64,000 bases of DNA, taken from positions 1,488,001 to 1,552,000 of the forward strand of contig NZ_CP140772.1 of NCBI RefSeq assembly GCF_037893185.1, given 5' to 3'. Source of the stretch: Chitinophaga sp. 180180018-3. GTDB taxonomy: Bacteria; Bacteroidota; Bacteroidia; Chitinophagales; Chitinophagaceae. The position numbers and the translations under genes are program-made. Below the pieces are notes generated by a model. It saw nothing but the letters and a program-made list of their open reading frames with translations, was not told where the DNA came from and searched no databases. Shown one piece after another: positions 1 to 8,635 of the stretch (position 1 is its first letter; every line of letters begins with the position of its first letter).

Positions 1-1038
1 TATTATGATAATCAGGAGTATCTCTATCAAATCGGTACCTACTTGATGGGATATGGCAACAGTAAACTTCAATGGCAGCAAACACTCAAACAGAATTTTG
101 GTGCCGACTTTAATTTGTTTGACAAACTGCAAGGCTCAGTAGACATCTTTACTGAAAAGACTAAGGGCGCTGTAATTTCTGTAACCACTGCGCCATCCAC
201 AGGATTTACCACATATATGGACAACCTTGGGGATATAGTTTCCAAGGGGTATGAAGCAAGGCTTACCTATACAATTCTTAACCGACCGGGCACCAGGGAT
301 AATTGGACAGTTTTTGCTACCGCCATGCACGTAGCTAATAAGATTGAAAGAATTTCTAATTCATTGAAAGCCCTTAACAAGCAAAATGCGGACTCCATGT
401 CGGTGTCCCCGCTTCCTCGTTATGAAGAAGGCCGCAGTACCACAGCCATTTGGGCTGTCCCATCTTTGGGCATCGATCCTTCAACTGGTAGTGAGATTTT
501 TGTTAATCGTGCTGGAAAAAGGACAACCAATTACAATCCACTCGACCAAATCATCGTAGGAGATACTCGACCCAAATTGCAAGGTACCTTCGGGACCAAC
601 CTTGAAATCCGTGGTATCGGCCTGAATCTGTTCTTTGAATATCGAATTGGAGGGGACGCATACAATGAAACATTGGCGTCGCGAGTGGAAAATGCAGACA
701 TTACAAAAAACGTGGACAGGAGGGTATATGATGATAGGTGGCGCCATCCGGGTGATCACACCTTCTTCAAGGGAATTGTGACAGTAGACGGTGTTACAGT
801 GACCAGCACAACATTTAACACATCCCGATTCGTGCAAAAGGACAACTGGCTGAGTCTCCGAAACGCAAGTGTATACTATCGTTTCACCGACAAACTCAAT
901 AAGACACTGCGCCTCAATGATACAAAGGTTACGCTGTTTGCTGGGCAGCTTTTCTGGTTGTCTTCCATTAAACAGGAAAGAGGATTAGATTATCCATTTT
1001 CCCGGAGCTATACGCTACAATTAAACACCACTTTTTAA
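1..1038 (+). CDS. SusC/RagA-family TonB-dependent outer-membrane receptor, C-terminal part (5' truncated by window)
   Basis: The frame is open from base 1, so the gene starts outside the window and only about 345 C-terminal residues are present. What remains is the end of a TonB-dependent beta-barrel: alternating aromatic and polar strands, the SusC-type stretch around DNLGDIVSKGYEARLTY, and a C-terminal phenylalanine (LQLNTTF) typical of outer-membrane barrels recognised by the BAM machinery. The family imports large ligands through the outer membrane with energy from TonB. A SusD-type lipoprotein gene follows after 10 bases, the usual SusC/SusD pairing, so the identity is secure. The ligand cannot be told from this part; the downstream protease and thioredoxins hint at peptides or proteins. 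The plug and any STN domain are not visible. Confidence 0.93.
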   Translation, partial: YYDNQEYLYQIGTYLMGYGNSKLQWQQTLKQNFGADFNLFDKLQGSVDIFTEKTKGAVISVTTAPSTGFTTYMDNLGDIVSKGYEARLTYTILNRPGTRDNWTVFATAMHVANKIERISNSLKALNKQNADSMSVSPLPRYEEGRSTTAIWAVPSLGIDPSTGSEIFVNRAGKRTTNYNPLDQIIVGDTRPKLQGTFGTNLEIRGIGLNLFFEYRIGGDAYNETLASRVENADITKNVDRRVYDDRWRHPGDHTFFKGIVTVDGVTVTSTTFNTSRFVQKDNWLSLRNASVYYRFTDKLNKTLRLNDTKVTLFAGQLFWLSSIKQERGLDYPFSRSYTLQLNTTF

Positions 1039-1048
1039 CTCGCCGACA

Positions 1049-2452
1049 ATGAGAAACATAATTTTATTGCTAGCATTCACTTTTTTATGCGCCTCTTGTA
1101 CTAAATGGCTGGAGGTCCAGCCTTCTTCACAGATTTCTGAAGACAGGCAGTTTAGCACAGAAGATGGGTTCAAGGATGCCTTGATCGGAGTATATCAAAA
1201 AATGTCACAACCGACTTTATATGGTCAGGAATTGTCATTTGGATTTGTTGATGTATTGGCACAAAACTACACTAACCCTGCCAGTAGCACCAGCCATACG
1301 TATATGTATGTTGCCCGATATATGTATACTGACGCCGGTGTTCAGGGTACAGTTGGTAATATCTGGGGAGAACTGTATGGTTCAATTGCTCAGGTAAATT
1401 ATATTCTTAAACATGTTGATAACCAAAAGGGGCTATTTACTGGTATAAACTACAATGTGATAAAAGGTGAGGCATTGGCACTCCGAGCCTATCTCCATTT
1501 TGACCTATTGCGTTTGTTCGGAAATTTCAATAAGCCTGATGCTCTATCAATCCCTTATATGAAGGATTTTACCGTTGTGCCACAAGCATCTATTTCTGCT
1601 AGGCAGGTAATGGCAGAATGTCTTTCAGATCTCAAGGCAGCAGAGGATCTCCTAATAAAGGATAAGGACCTAATACATCAACCTGCTTCTGGCGATAACT
1701 TTCTGGCATTCAGAAAAAATCGATTAAACTACTGGGCAATAAGGGGGCTCACTTCGCGTATCTCCCTATACGCTGGCAACAAGGACGGCGCATTCCTTGC
1801 AGCAAAGGATATAATTGATAATGGTGGCTTCACTTTTTTGAAACCGTCAGACATCAATGGTAATACTTCAGAGATGGATCGTACTGCTTCTATGGAGCAT
1901 GTGTTTGCCATTTATGTTTCTAACCTGAAGTTGCTTACCGATGCAGTTTTTAAAACACCGACAGCAACTGGTGGGGCCAATACGACATTGCTTGTTTCAG
2001 ATATGCGCAAACGCGAACTGTTTACCGCCACTGCTGACATTAGGTTGAATCCGGCTTTCTGGTCAGATAGCAGAGGAATCATCTACTATTCAAAACTTTG
2101 GCAAGACGATAACAGTGCCGAAAATATCCGTAGAAGAATCCCGCTTATCAAATTATCTGAGTTATATCTGATAGCAGCAGAAACGGCACCTTCACTTGCG
2201 GAAAAGATTACATATTTCAACAAGCTTCGGGATGCCCGGATAGATGTTTTGCTATCCAGTAATACTAACGAGGTCGCACTGAAATCAGCTATCGATATGG
2301 AATATAGGAAGGACTTTATTTGCGAAGGGCAACTTTTTTATTATTATAAACGGCAAAATACTGCTAGTATTTCTGGTAGTGTAACCGGACCGATGTCGGA
2401 TGAAAAGTACGTTCTTCCTAAGCCAGTTCAGGAAATTGAATTTGGAAAATGA
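1049..2452 (+). CDS. SusD/RagB-family nutrient-binding outer-membrane lipoprotein
   Basis: 467 residues. It starts with a lipoprotein signal peptide (LLLAFTFLCASC, lipidated Cys near residue 16), followed by KWLEVQPSSQISEDRQFST, the classic SusD N-terminus. The mid region LKGEALALRAYLHFDLLRLFG-like segment (near residues 136-155) and the C-terminal LSELYLIAAETAPSL are the helical TPR-like parts of the SusD fold. The family forms a lid over the SusC barrel at the cell surface and captures ligand. The gene sits 10 bases after the SusC stop and 17 bases before the next lipoprotein gene, so one operon is likely. It is somewhat shorter than many SusD proteins (about 500-600 residues), in the range of those found with DUF4843 and PKD-like partners. 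Confidence 0.95.
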   Translation: MRNIILLLAFTFLCASCTKWLEVQPSSQISEDRQFSTEDGFKDALIGVYQKMSQPTLYGQELSFGFVDVLAQNYTNPASSTSHTYMYVARYMYTDAGVQGTVGNIWGELYGSIAQVNYILKHVDNQKGLFTGINYNVIKGEALALRAYLHFDLLRLFGNFNKPDALSIPYMKDFTVVPQASISARQVMAECLSDLKAAEDLLIKDKDLIHQPASGDNFLAFRKNRLNYWAIRGLTSRISLYAGNKDGAFLAAKDIIDNGGFTFLKPSDINGNTSEMDRTASMEHVFAIYVSNLKLLTDAVFKTPTATGGANTTLLVSDMRKRELFTATADIRLNPAFWSDSRGIIYYSKLWQDDNSAENIRRRIPLIKLSELYLIAAETAPSLAEKITYFNKLRDARIDVLLSSNTNEVALKSAIDMEYRKDFICEGQLFYYYKRQNTASISGSVTGPMSDEKYVLPKPVQEIEFGK

Positions 2453-2469
2453 TCTTAAAATATTAGCAA

Positions 2470-3180
2470 ATGAAAATTATCTCCTCCATTATAGCAACCA
2501 TTCTGCTTTTTTTTATAACCGTCATTTTTACCGAATGTAAGAAAGGTGAAAGGTTAATGTATAAAAATGCACCATTGGTTTATTTCTCCGGCTCAGTTCC
2601 CGCTGCGCTTGGAGACAGCCTGCCGTATAGCTTTGTTGTACGGCCTGATACCGTCACCAAGGACACTGTGACACTGCGTTTTAGAATCAGCGGCTTTGCG
2701 GCTGATAAGGACAGAAGCGTGAATGTTCAGATTGATCAAAGTACAACGGCAAAGCAAGGTACGCACTTTGATATTTCACCTGCCGTAATTAAAGCCGGTT
2801 CATATACCGCAGAAATGTATGTTATTCTCCACCGAACACCAGATTTGAAAGAAAAAACTTTTCTTATTAACCTGGTGATCGATAAATCACCAGAATTTGA
2901 TGTGGGATTAGGTAACTCAGATCTGCGGATATTCGTGACTGATCAGCTATTAATGCCAAGTGACTGGCCGGATTTTATTTATGGTCCTTATTCCAGGGTA
3001 AAGCATCAATTCATGGTGGAGCATCTAAACTCAATCAAGATTACTGAAAGCCTTGGTGCGCAGCTTTCTGAAATGCTCGCTATTCTGCAAAAGATGAGAT
3101 TGGAGCTATTGAAATATGAATCTGTTAATGGACCATTGATGGACGAGAATGGGGAGAGAGTCACATTCCCATCATTTTAA
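2470..3180 (+). CDS. DUF4843 domain lipoprotein of a SusCD locus
   Basis: 236 residues. The N-terminus is hydrophobic and ends in FITVIFTECKKGE, a plausible though imperfect lipobox with Cys near residue 23. The rest matches the general look of DUF4843 proteins that follow SusD genes: an early MYKNAPLVYFSG segment, then a beta-rich region with VTLRFRISGFAADKDRSV and GTHFDISPAVIKAGS (near residues 70-115). Function is unknown; by position it is probably a surface-exposed accessory lipoprotein of the uptake complex. It lies between the susD-like and PKD-like genes with short gaps (17 and 31 bases). The family call is from recall of the conserved gene order and motif style, not from a search. 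Confidence 0.8.
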   Translation: MKIISSIIATILLFFITVIFTECKKGERLMYKNAPLVYFSGSVPAALGDSLPYSFVVRPDTVTKDTVTLRFRISGFAADKDRSVNVQIDQSTTAKQGTHFDISPAVIKAGSYTAEMYVILHRTPDLKEKTFLINLVIDKSPEFDVGLGNSDLRIFVTDQLLMPSDWPDFIYGPYSRVKHQFMVEHLNSIKITESLGAQLSEMLAILQKMRLELLKYESVNGPLMDENGERVTFPSF

Positions 3181-3211
3181 TTCTCTATTGGATAAAAATA
3201 ATGCTGAAGAA

Positions 3212-4660
3212 ATGAAAAAAAATCTTAAATATATCAGGAGTATATATGCTCTTCTGCTAGTAGTTTTCGCTTTGGGGGGGTGCGTGAAAGATAAGAGCAC
3301 ACACGATTTGATTAATCTTAATAAAGTAGAGATCGTAGATTCAGACACCAGTACACGTATCATTCTTCAATTTGATACATTGCGTATTGAACCCATTATC
3401 CGGCAAAGCATACCGACAGCCGATTCTGCTTTCAATTACAGTTGGTATATCCGGGATGCTGCCGGACAAAAACCTATTATCGTTCTGGATAGTACAAGAA
3501 GTCTGAAAAAAGCCATAGGTGTACCAACCGGTAGTTATACAGTCGTGTTTGAGGTGACGGAAAAGAGGACGGGAGTAATGGTAATGAAATTTTTTCCACT
3601 GACAGTCACAGACAGGCTTGGTACAGGATGGTTGCTACTTGAAGAGAAGGATAACAAGGGAGATATTTCGGTGATTATCCCAAATGGTGAGGTGTTTCAT
3701 AACGTATACTCTGATCTGAATCGTGGGTACGACCTAAAACTTCCCCTGCGTCAAATTGAGATTACGGAGACCTATTCAGGTAAGAAGATCGAGATTTTGT
3801 CGGAGAATGATGCCATACAACTGGATTACCAAGCAATGATTAAACAAGCTCAGTTCAATGACTACTTCTGGAGTGCCCCACAAATTGTGAAGCCTCAGTA
3901 CATTAAGAGTCTTTCGCTTAGTACTAAAATATTCATCAACAACGGTTTGTTGCATATGTATATTGAAGGAGGATTTCCAGGAGATGTGAAGTATCTATCC
4001 GAGTTGCCTTTCATAAATGATAAAGGTACGGACTATGCACTGGCACCTTTTGCGATAAAGGGACCTGAATCATGGGATGGCCTTACGGCTTTTAGTAGTG
4101 CATACTACGATACCAAAGCAAAGGGTTTTGTATATGTAACTAATGCTACTGTGCTTCCAACTATGGCCTCCTTTAATGCACCAGCGGCTACTGCGGCATT
4201 TGATATGAGAAGTATCGGCATGGACCTGCTGAATCTGGATAGAGGGTATACTGATCAGTATTACAATGCTGTGTTCAAAGACAATACTGGAAACTTATTT
4301 ATATATCAGATCAACCTGAAAGTTGACGAGCCTGCCGTTGGAAAATCGGCGGTAGCGGAGGGCCTCAAAGGTAGTACTTTTTTTGTCAGCTCTCAATCCA
4401 ATCAGTTTATCTACTTCTTTAAAGATAACATTGCGTACCTATATGATATTCCTCAAAATTCTTATGGGGTTGCTGGAAGAATTACGCCAGGCGAGACAAT
4501 CACCAAAGTAAAGATTTTGTCGAATCAGTTATTGGTAGCAACATGGGATGGTACCCAAGGGCACTTTTATATTTATAACATCAATCCTCGCGGTGATATT
4601 ACCCTGTCCAATAAATTCAGTGACTTTGGTAAGGTTATCGATTTTGCATATAAGTCCTGA
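3212..4660 (+). CDS. PKD-like family lipoprotein of a SusCD locus
   Basis: 482 residues from ATG 3212. An in-frame ATG at 3149 lies inside the previous gene and would add 21 residues that do not look like a signal peptide; from 3212 the protein begins with Lys residues, a hydrophobic run and the lipobox FALGGC, so 3212 is preferred. An Ig/PKD-like segment follows (near residues 45-130, for example YSWYIRDAAGQ and GSYTVVFEVTE), then a larger beta-rich region that may be a propeller. Proteins of this type commonly follow DUF4843 genes in Bacteroidota uptake loci and are thought to sit at the surface and assist ligand binding; the exact role is unknown. A stable hairpin lies just downstream, before the thioredoxin gene. 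Confidence 0.78.
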   Translation: MKKNLKYIRSIYALLLVVFALGGCVKDKSTHDLINLNKVEIVDSDTSTRIILQFDTLRIEPIIRQSIPTADSAFNYSWYIRDAAGQKPIIVLDSTRSLKKAIGVPTGSYTVVFEVTEKRTGVMVMKFFPLTVTDRLGTGWLLLEEKDNKGDISVIIPNGEVFHNVYSDLNRGYDLKLPLRQIEITETYSGKKIEILSENDAIQLDYQAMIKQAQFNDYFWSAPQIVKPQYIKSLSLSTKIFINNGLLHMYIEGGFPGDVKYLSELPFINDKGTDYALAPFAIKGPESWDGLTAFSSAYYDTKAKGFVYVTNATVLPTMASFNAPAATAAFDMRSIGMDLLNLDRGYTDQYYNAVFKDNTGNLFIYQINLKVDEPAVGKSAVAEGLKGSTFFVSSQSNQFIYFFKDNIAYLYDIPQNSYGVAGRITPGETITKVKILSNQLLVATWDGTQGHFYIYNINPRGDITLSNKFSDFGKVIDFAYKS

Positions 4661-4692
4661 TTTTTTAAATATTATATAACCAACCAATAAGC

Positions 4693-4731
4693 AAGTGCGA
4701 GTGCATTGCTCCGTGCGGTGCATTCGTACTT
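4693..4731 (+). terminator. Intra-operon hairpin, possible attenuator or partial terminator
   Basis: A 13-base stem (4693-4705 with 4719-4731, two G-T pairs) and 13-base loop lie between the PKD-like gene and the first thioredoxin gene. Only a short TTT follows the stem, so full Rho-independent termination is doubtful. It could lower or stabilise transcript levels between the receptor part and the enzyme part of the operon. Confidence 0.45.
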
Positions 4732-4761
4732 TACAAATTAATTAAGAAAAACAATAATAAG

Positions 4762-6183
4762 ATGAAAATAAAAACCCTTTTAACCATCATTTTGATGGCA
4801 GCCATAAGTTTCGCAAGAGCGCAAAACAACAATAACCCACGTCTAGGGGAGCTGATGAACGCGAAGAATCCTGTTGAATTGAAGAAGAAAATTGAAAAGC
4901 TAAAACAAAGCAATGTAGAAAGCGACGTGCAAGCCTTGATTGACTATTATGCTCAAAAACAGGATGAGAAAGGTTATAATGAAGCCCGTGAGCTGATCGT
5001 TCAAAGATTCCCTAACGGTGTTGCCGCATTTGAAGCCAACCTCGATGGCGTCTATAACGAAAGTAACCCGGATATTAACGAGCGGAATTTCCATGAATTT
5101 GAGAAGAAATGGCCGACCCGACCCGCTGGCGTAAATCCACACTTGATAGATTATGCAAGATATTATACCGCTCGTTCATTCCTCGGGAAAAATCGACCGG
5201 AGAAAGTACTCGAATACCTTAATATGATACAGGATGCAAACTACAGGACAGATGCCTACTCGTATGCAGCAACATTATCAATCGATGCAAATGATTATGT
5301 CCTTGGGGAAAAATTGATAAGAAAGGTTTTCGCTGATTTGGCTAAGAGAGGAATTAAGGAACCTGTAGACGAAGAAGTTACTATGACATTGAGTAAATTG
5401 TTATATCTAAACGGTAAATACGAGGAAGGATTCAAATATGCAGAGAAGGTCTTTAAGAAAACTAAACCGTCAGATATTTCTTACAGATTCGTGGCTGAAA
5501 CATATTTAAACTATTTACTGGCACTTAATAAACTTAAGGAAGCATACCCACTTTTGGATGCCCGGATCAAAAGTGGTGAGTATACTACAGATCAGATGGC
5601 TAAATTCAAAGATGCCTACATCGCTTCGAAGGGTAGTGATAAGGGGTTTGATGAGATGATAAATTCTGTAATTCAATCTAACGACACTAAAACCAATGCG
5701 GAACTAACCAAAAAGATGATATCCGAGCCAGCTTATAATTTTTCTCTCAAAGATCTTAATGGTAATAATGTACAGCTTAGTGATTACAGAGGCAAAGTGG
5801 TGATCCTTGATTTCTGGGCTACATGGTGTGGTCCATGTAAAGCATCATTTCCTAAGATGCAAAAAGCTGTTGATCATTTCAAACAGGATACCAATGTTGT
5901 ATTTCTTTTCATCCACACTCTCGAGACATCGGAGGATGCCCCTCGTTTCGCACGAGATTATATTGCTGATAAGAAATTTACATTTACGGTCTTGATGGAC
6001 ATGAAAGATCCATCAACAAAGAAAAATCTAGCTGCATCAGGCTTCAAAATACAGGCACTTCCTACCAAAGTTGTCATAGACACCAAAGGTAATGTTCGAT
6101 TCAAATCTATGGGAGGTGGTCCATCAGCAGATGAGGCTTTCATCAAAGAAATAACAACGATGATCCAGCTTGCTAAAGTGTAA
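4762..6183 (+). CDS. TlpA/ResA-type thioredoxin-like protein with helical repeat N-terminal region
   Basis: 473 residues. A Sec signal peptide (about residues 1-20, ending FARAQ) points to the periplasm. Residues 30-310 are mainly charged helices resembling TPR-type repeats. The C-terminal domain (about 325-473) is a redoxin fold: FSLKDLNGNNVQLSDYRGK, then ILDFWATWCGPC with the active-site pair Cys356/Cys359, and a cis-Pro region ALPTKVVID. The family carries out thiol-disulfide exchange in the envelope. The gene follows the hairpin after the PKD-like gene and is 16 bases before the protease gene. A second, shorter TlpA-type gene lies beyond the protease. The partner substrate is unknown; keeping secreted protease or peptide substrates reduced is an inference. 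Confidence 0.88.
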   Translation: MKIKTLLTIILMAAISFARAQNNNNPRLGELMNAKNPVELKKKIEKLKQSNVESDVQALIDYYAQKQDEKGYNEARELIVQRFPNGVAAFEANLDGVYNESNPDINERNFHEFEKKWPTRPAGVNPHLIDYARYYTARSFLGKNRPEKVLEYLNMIQDANYRTDAYSYAATLSIDANDYVLGEKLIRKVFADLAKRGIKEPVDEEVTMTLSKLLYLNGKYEEGFKYAEKVFKKTKPSDISYRFVAETYLNYLLALNKLKEAYPLLDARIKSGEYTTDQMAKFKDAYIASKGSDKGFDEMINSVIQSNDTKTNAELTKKMISEPAYNFSLKDLNGNNVQLSDYRGKVVILDFWATWCGPCKASFPKMQKAVDHFKQDTNVVFLFIHTLETSEDAPRFARDYIADKKFTFTVLMDMKDPSTKKNLAASGFKIQALPTKVVIDTKGNVRFKSMGGGPSADEAFIKEITTMIQLAKV

Positions 6184-6199
6184 TCAATAATACTTAAAT

Positions 6200-7864
6200 A
6201 TGAGAAATATTGTATCAGCGGTCATGGCCATACTTTTGGTATGTCTATCGATTGAAATAAAAGCACAGGAGTTAGGACCGAAGGAACTCCAGCAAAAAGT
6301 ACAACAAGCGATCGCTAAGGTTTCACCAGCGTGTGTATTTCTTTCCGATTATGACACCATTACCAAACGTGAAGGTGGGAACCGATTCAGCGGCGTCATT
6401 GTTAGTGAGGACGGTTTGATCCTCACCGCAGCTCATGTTGGGCACCCCAAACAGACGTACCTTGTTATTATGCCAGATGGCAAAGAATGCTTTGCAACTG
6501 GTCTGGGTAGCATCTCCAAATACGATGTGGCTGTTCTTAAAATGAACCAGCCGGGTAATTACCCCTACGCTGAGATGGGATGGGCGTCTTCTTTGCGTGT
6601 TGGAGAACCATGCTTCAGTGTTGCTTACCCTGGAAGTATGCCCGTGCCAGTTAGTGTTGCTCGCTTTGGGATGGTTGCTGATTTGAATGATCCACGAATG
6701 AAAATGATCAGGACAACTTGTCGCATGGAGCCAGGTGATTCAGGGGGACCAGTATTTGATCTTTTGGGTCGGGTTATCGGTATCCGTAGCTATATCCTTA
6801 TGGACTTGGCAGATAACTTTGAGGTACCAGTCGATACATTTAGGAAGTACTGGTCTGCCTTTCAAAAGCCCGTGGAATACAATAAGATCCCTATCCCAGT
6901 AGCCATTCCCAAAGATCCATTGGCAATGGATAGAATATATTACAAAAATATCCACAGCGTGGAAACAATGACGGTGGATTACGAATCTAAATTTGCGCTT
7001 CATACCGTAGAACTTATTAATACTTTGGGAAAACAAGTCGCGTTAGGGTTGTTGGTAAAGTCACCCGGCCATCTCACCACAAAGACACTGATCGTTTCCA
7101 AAAGCTCCGAGATCCCCAACGATGTATACGCTCTTTTGCCTGACGCTACTAAAAGGAAGTTAAAGGTTGAATATCGGGATGAGGCTCGCGACTTGGTATT
7201 GCTTTCTTCAAGCAAGGAATGGGAAGGCAGTTTGGAAATATCGTCCATAACTAGCGACACTGTAAATTCATCTCAGATCGGCATGTTCCTTCTTTCACCG
7301 AATCCTCGGGATGGCGGGGAGTTCAGCGTATTGGGTTCGTCCGAGTTTGGCATCCCTGGTACATATAACATTGGTTATTTTGGGGCGGGGATATGGCCCA
7401 AAGACGGACATATTAAGGTCAAAATGATTGAAAATGGATCTCCCGCGAACAAGGCAGGGTTATTGGCTGGTGATCAACTTGTGAGCATTAACAAGGTTGT
7501 AGTGAACGAACCACAAGATTTCATCAACGTAATACGCAGTGGTAGACCCGGCGACACTGTTCATATCGCGGTAGAAAGAGCCGGTACCGAAAAAACCTTT
7601 GCCGTTGTCCTGTCCAAATTACCGGAGCCCCCCAGCTGGCATGCCGCAGACCAATTCAAGGACGGGAAGAGCGACCGCCGGGATGGATTTGAAAGGGTAT
7701 TTGCCCATGATGGTAAGTTAAAGCCTTCTGTATGTGGGGGGCCTGTTTTTAATCTGGACGGCGTATTTATGGGAATCAATATTGCGAGAGTTAGCAGAAC
7801 AAGCAGCGTAACAATCCCTTCTTCTGAGGTAAAATCCTTTCTGGAAGAAGCTATCAAGATATAG
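6200..7864 (+). CDS. Secreted trypsin-like serine protease with PDZ domain and degenerate second protease domain
   Basis: 554 residues with a signal peptide (about 1-22). Domain 1 (about 30-230) is a trypsin-like fold with a complete triad: His79 in LTAAHVG, Asp109 in KYDVAVLK and Ser181 in GDSGGPVF. From about residue 265 a second, weaker copy begins: Asp is kept in ARDLVLLS, but the His position in GHLTTKTLI appears lost. A PDZ domain (about 400-475, IENGSPANKAGLLAGDQLV) interrupts it, and the copy resumes with SVCGGPVFNLDGVFMGI, where Cys512 occupies the Ser position. The second copy is therefore probably a non-catalytic, perhaps substrate-binding, domain. The gene lies between two thioredoxin genes in the uptake operon. 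HtrA-like housekeeping function is an alternative, but a clear HtrA is present elsewhere in the window. Confidence 0.85.
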   Translation: MRNIVSAVMAILLVCLSIEIKAQELGPKELQQKVQQAIAKVSPACVFLSDYDTITKREGGNRFSGVIVSEDGLILTAAHVGHPKQTYLVIMPDGKECFATGLGSISKYDVAVLKMNQPGNYPYAEMGWASSLRVGEPCFSVAYPGSMPVPVSVARFGMVADLNDPRMKMIRTTCRMEPGDSGGPVFDLLGRVIGIRSYILMDLADNFEVPVDTFRKYWSAFQKPVEYNKIPIPVAIPKDPLAMDRIYYKNIHSVETMTVDYESKFALHTVELINTLGKQVALGLLVKSPGHLTTKTLIVSKSSEIPNDVYALLPDATKRKLKVEYRDEARDLVLLSSSKEWEGSLEISSITSDTVNSSQIGMFLLSPNPRDGGEFSVLGSSEFGIPGTYNIGYFGAGIWPKDGHIKVKMIENGSPANKAGLLAGDQLVSINKVVVNEPQDFINVIRSGRPGDTVHIAVERAGTEKTFAVVLSKLPEPPSWHAADQFKDGKSDRRDGFERVFAHDGKLKPSVCGGPVFNLDGVFMGINIARVSRTSSVTIPSSEVKSFLEEAIKI

Positions 7865-7880
7865 TAGTAAAATTAACAAT

Positions 7881-8489
7881 ATGAAGACAACTGCTCTCTT
7901 AATATTTTTATTAACCACCAGCATCTGTTTAATGGGGCAGCAATCAGGAACCTTGGATTCCCAGATGTTGAATAAACTTATTCGTGAGAATAAGCAAAAA
8001 CTTAAATCTTCCCTGATTAAAGAGCTGGCGCCATCGTTCTCCATTCAGGATATCGGAGGAAAAAAAGTAAGCCTTGATGATTATAAAGGAAAAGTCGTGG
8101 TCTTGGATTTCTGGGCAACCTGGTGCATGCCATGTAAAGCTGTCTTTCCCATTATGCAGGCCACTATAGAGCACTATAGAAATGATACTGGGGTGGCGTT
8201 TCTTTTTATACATACAAAGGAAAAAAACGGCAATGCAGCTGAGGAAGTAAGGAAATACTTCTCTAATAATCCTCAGTATAATTTTCATGTATTGATGGAT
8301 TTGAAGGGGAAGAATACGCAGAACAATGAAGTTGCTAATGCCTACAATGTGGCCGGTATACCCGTGAAGATCGTTATTGATAGGCAGGGCTATATTAGAT
8401 TTAAAATGGTTGGTTCAGGCAATCATAGCGACATAATGGGAGAAACAGCCCATCTTTCAGCCATGATAGAACTTGCCGAAGATGAATGA
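7881..8489 (+). CDS. TlpA-type periplasmic thioredoxin
   Basis: 202 residues. A signal peptide (about 1-20) is followed by a short helical linker and one redoxin domain (about 48-200). The active-site motif is LDFWATWCMPCKAVFP with Cys82 and Cys85; the cis-Pro loop is VAGIPVKIVID. The spacing residues Met-Pro between the cysteines differ from the Gly-Pro of the larger thioredoxin in the same operon. It starts 16 bases after the protease gene and ends 80 bases before a strong terminator, so it is probably the last gene of the operon. Envelope disulfide reduction is the family role; the actual substrate is not known. Confidence 0.88.
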   Translation: MKTTALLIFLLTTSICLMGQQSGTLDSQMLNKLIRENKQKLKSSLIKELAPSFSIQDIGGKKVSLDDYKGKVVVLDFWATWCMPCKAVFPIMQATIEHYRNDTGVAFLFIHTKEKNGNAAEEVRKYFSNNPQYNFHVLMDLKGKNTQNNEVANAYNVAGIPVKIVIDRQGYIRFKMVGSGNHSDIMGETAHLSAMIELAEDE

Positions 8490-8568
8490 ATATAAAACTG
8501 CGTAAAAGCCATTTCATGTGATGGTTCTGAATGGTTCTGAATTGCCCCAGTAATTGGGCAATATTTTA

Positions 8569-8600
8569 GGCAGCTGGAGGTAGTCCAGTTGCCTTTTTTT
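8569..8600 (+). terminator. Rho-independent terminator of the SusCD/protease operon
   Basis: A 10-base stem (8569-8578 with 8584-8593, one G-T pair) with a 5-base loop is followed directly by seven T residues. It lies 80 bases after the last gene of the plus-strand operon. Confidence 0.85.
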
Positions 8601-8635
8601 GCTGATGGCATTTAAATTTAAAGAAAGTGGAACAT

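Noticed and set aside
1..8489. First locus considered as a polysaccharide utilisation locus
   Set aside because: No glycoside hydrolase, polysaccharide lyase or sulfatase gene is present in the visible part; protease and thioredoxin genes point elsewhere, though the upstream side is not visible.
8521..8540. Tandem ATGGTTCTGA copies before the operon terminator
   Set aside because: Only two 10-base copies in non-coding sequence; too short to support a function.
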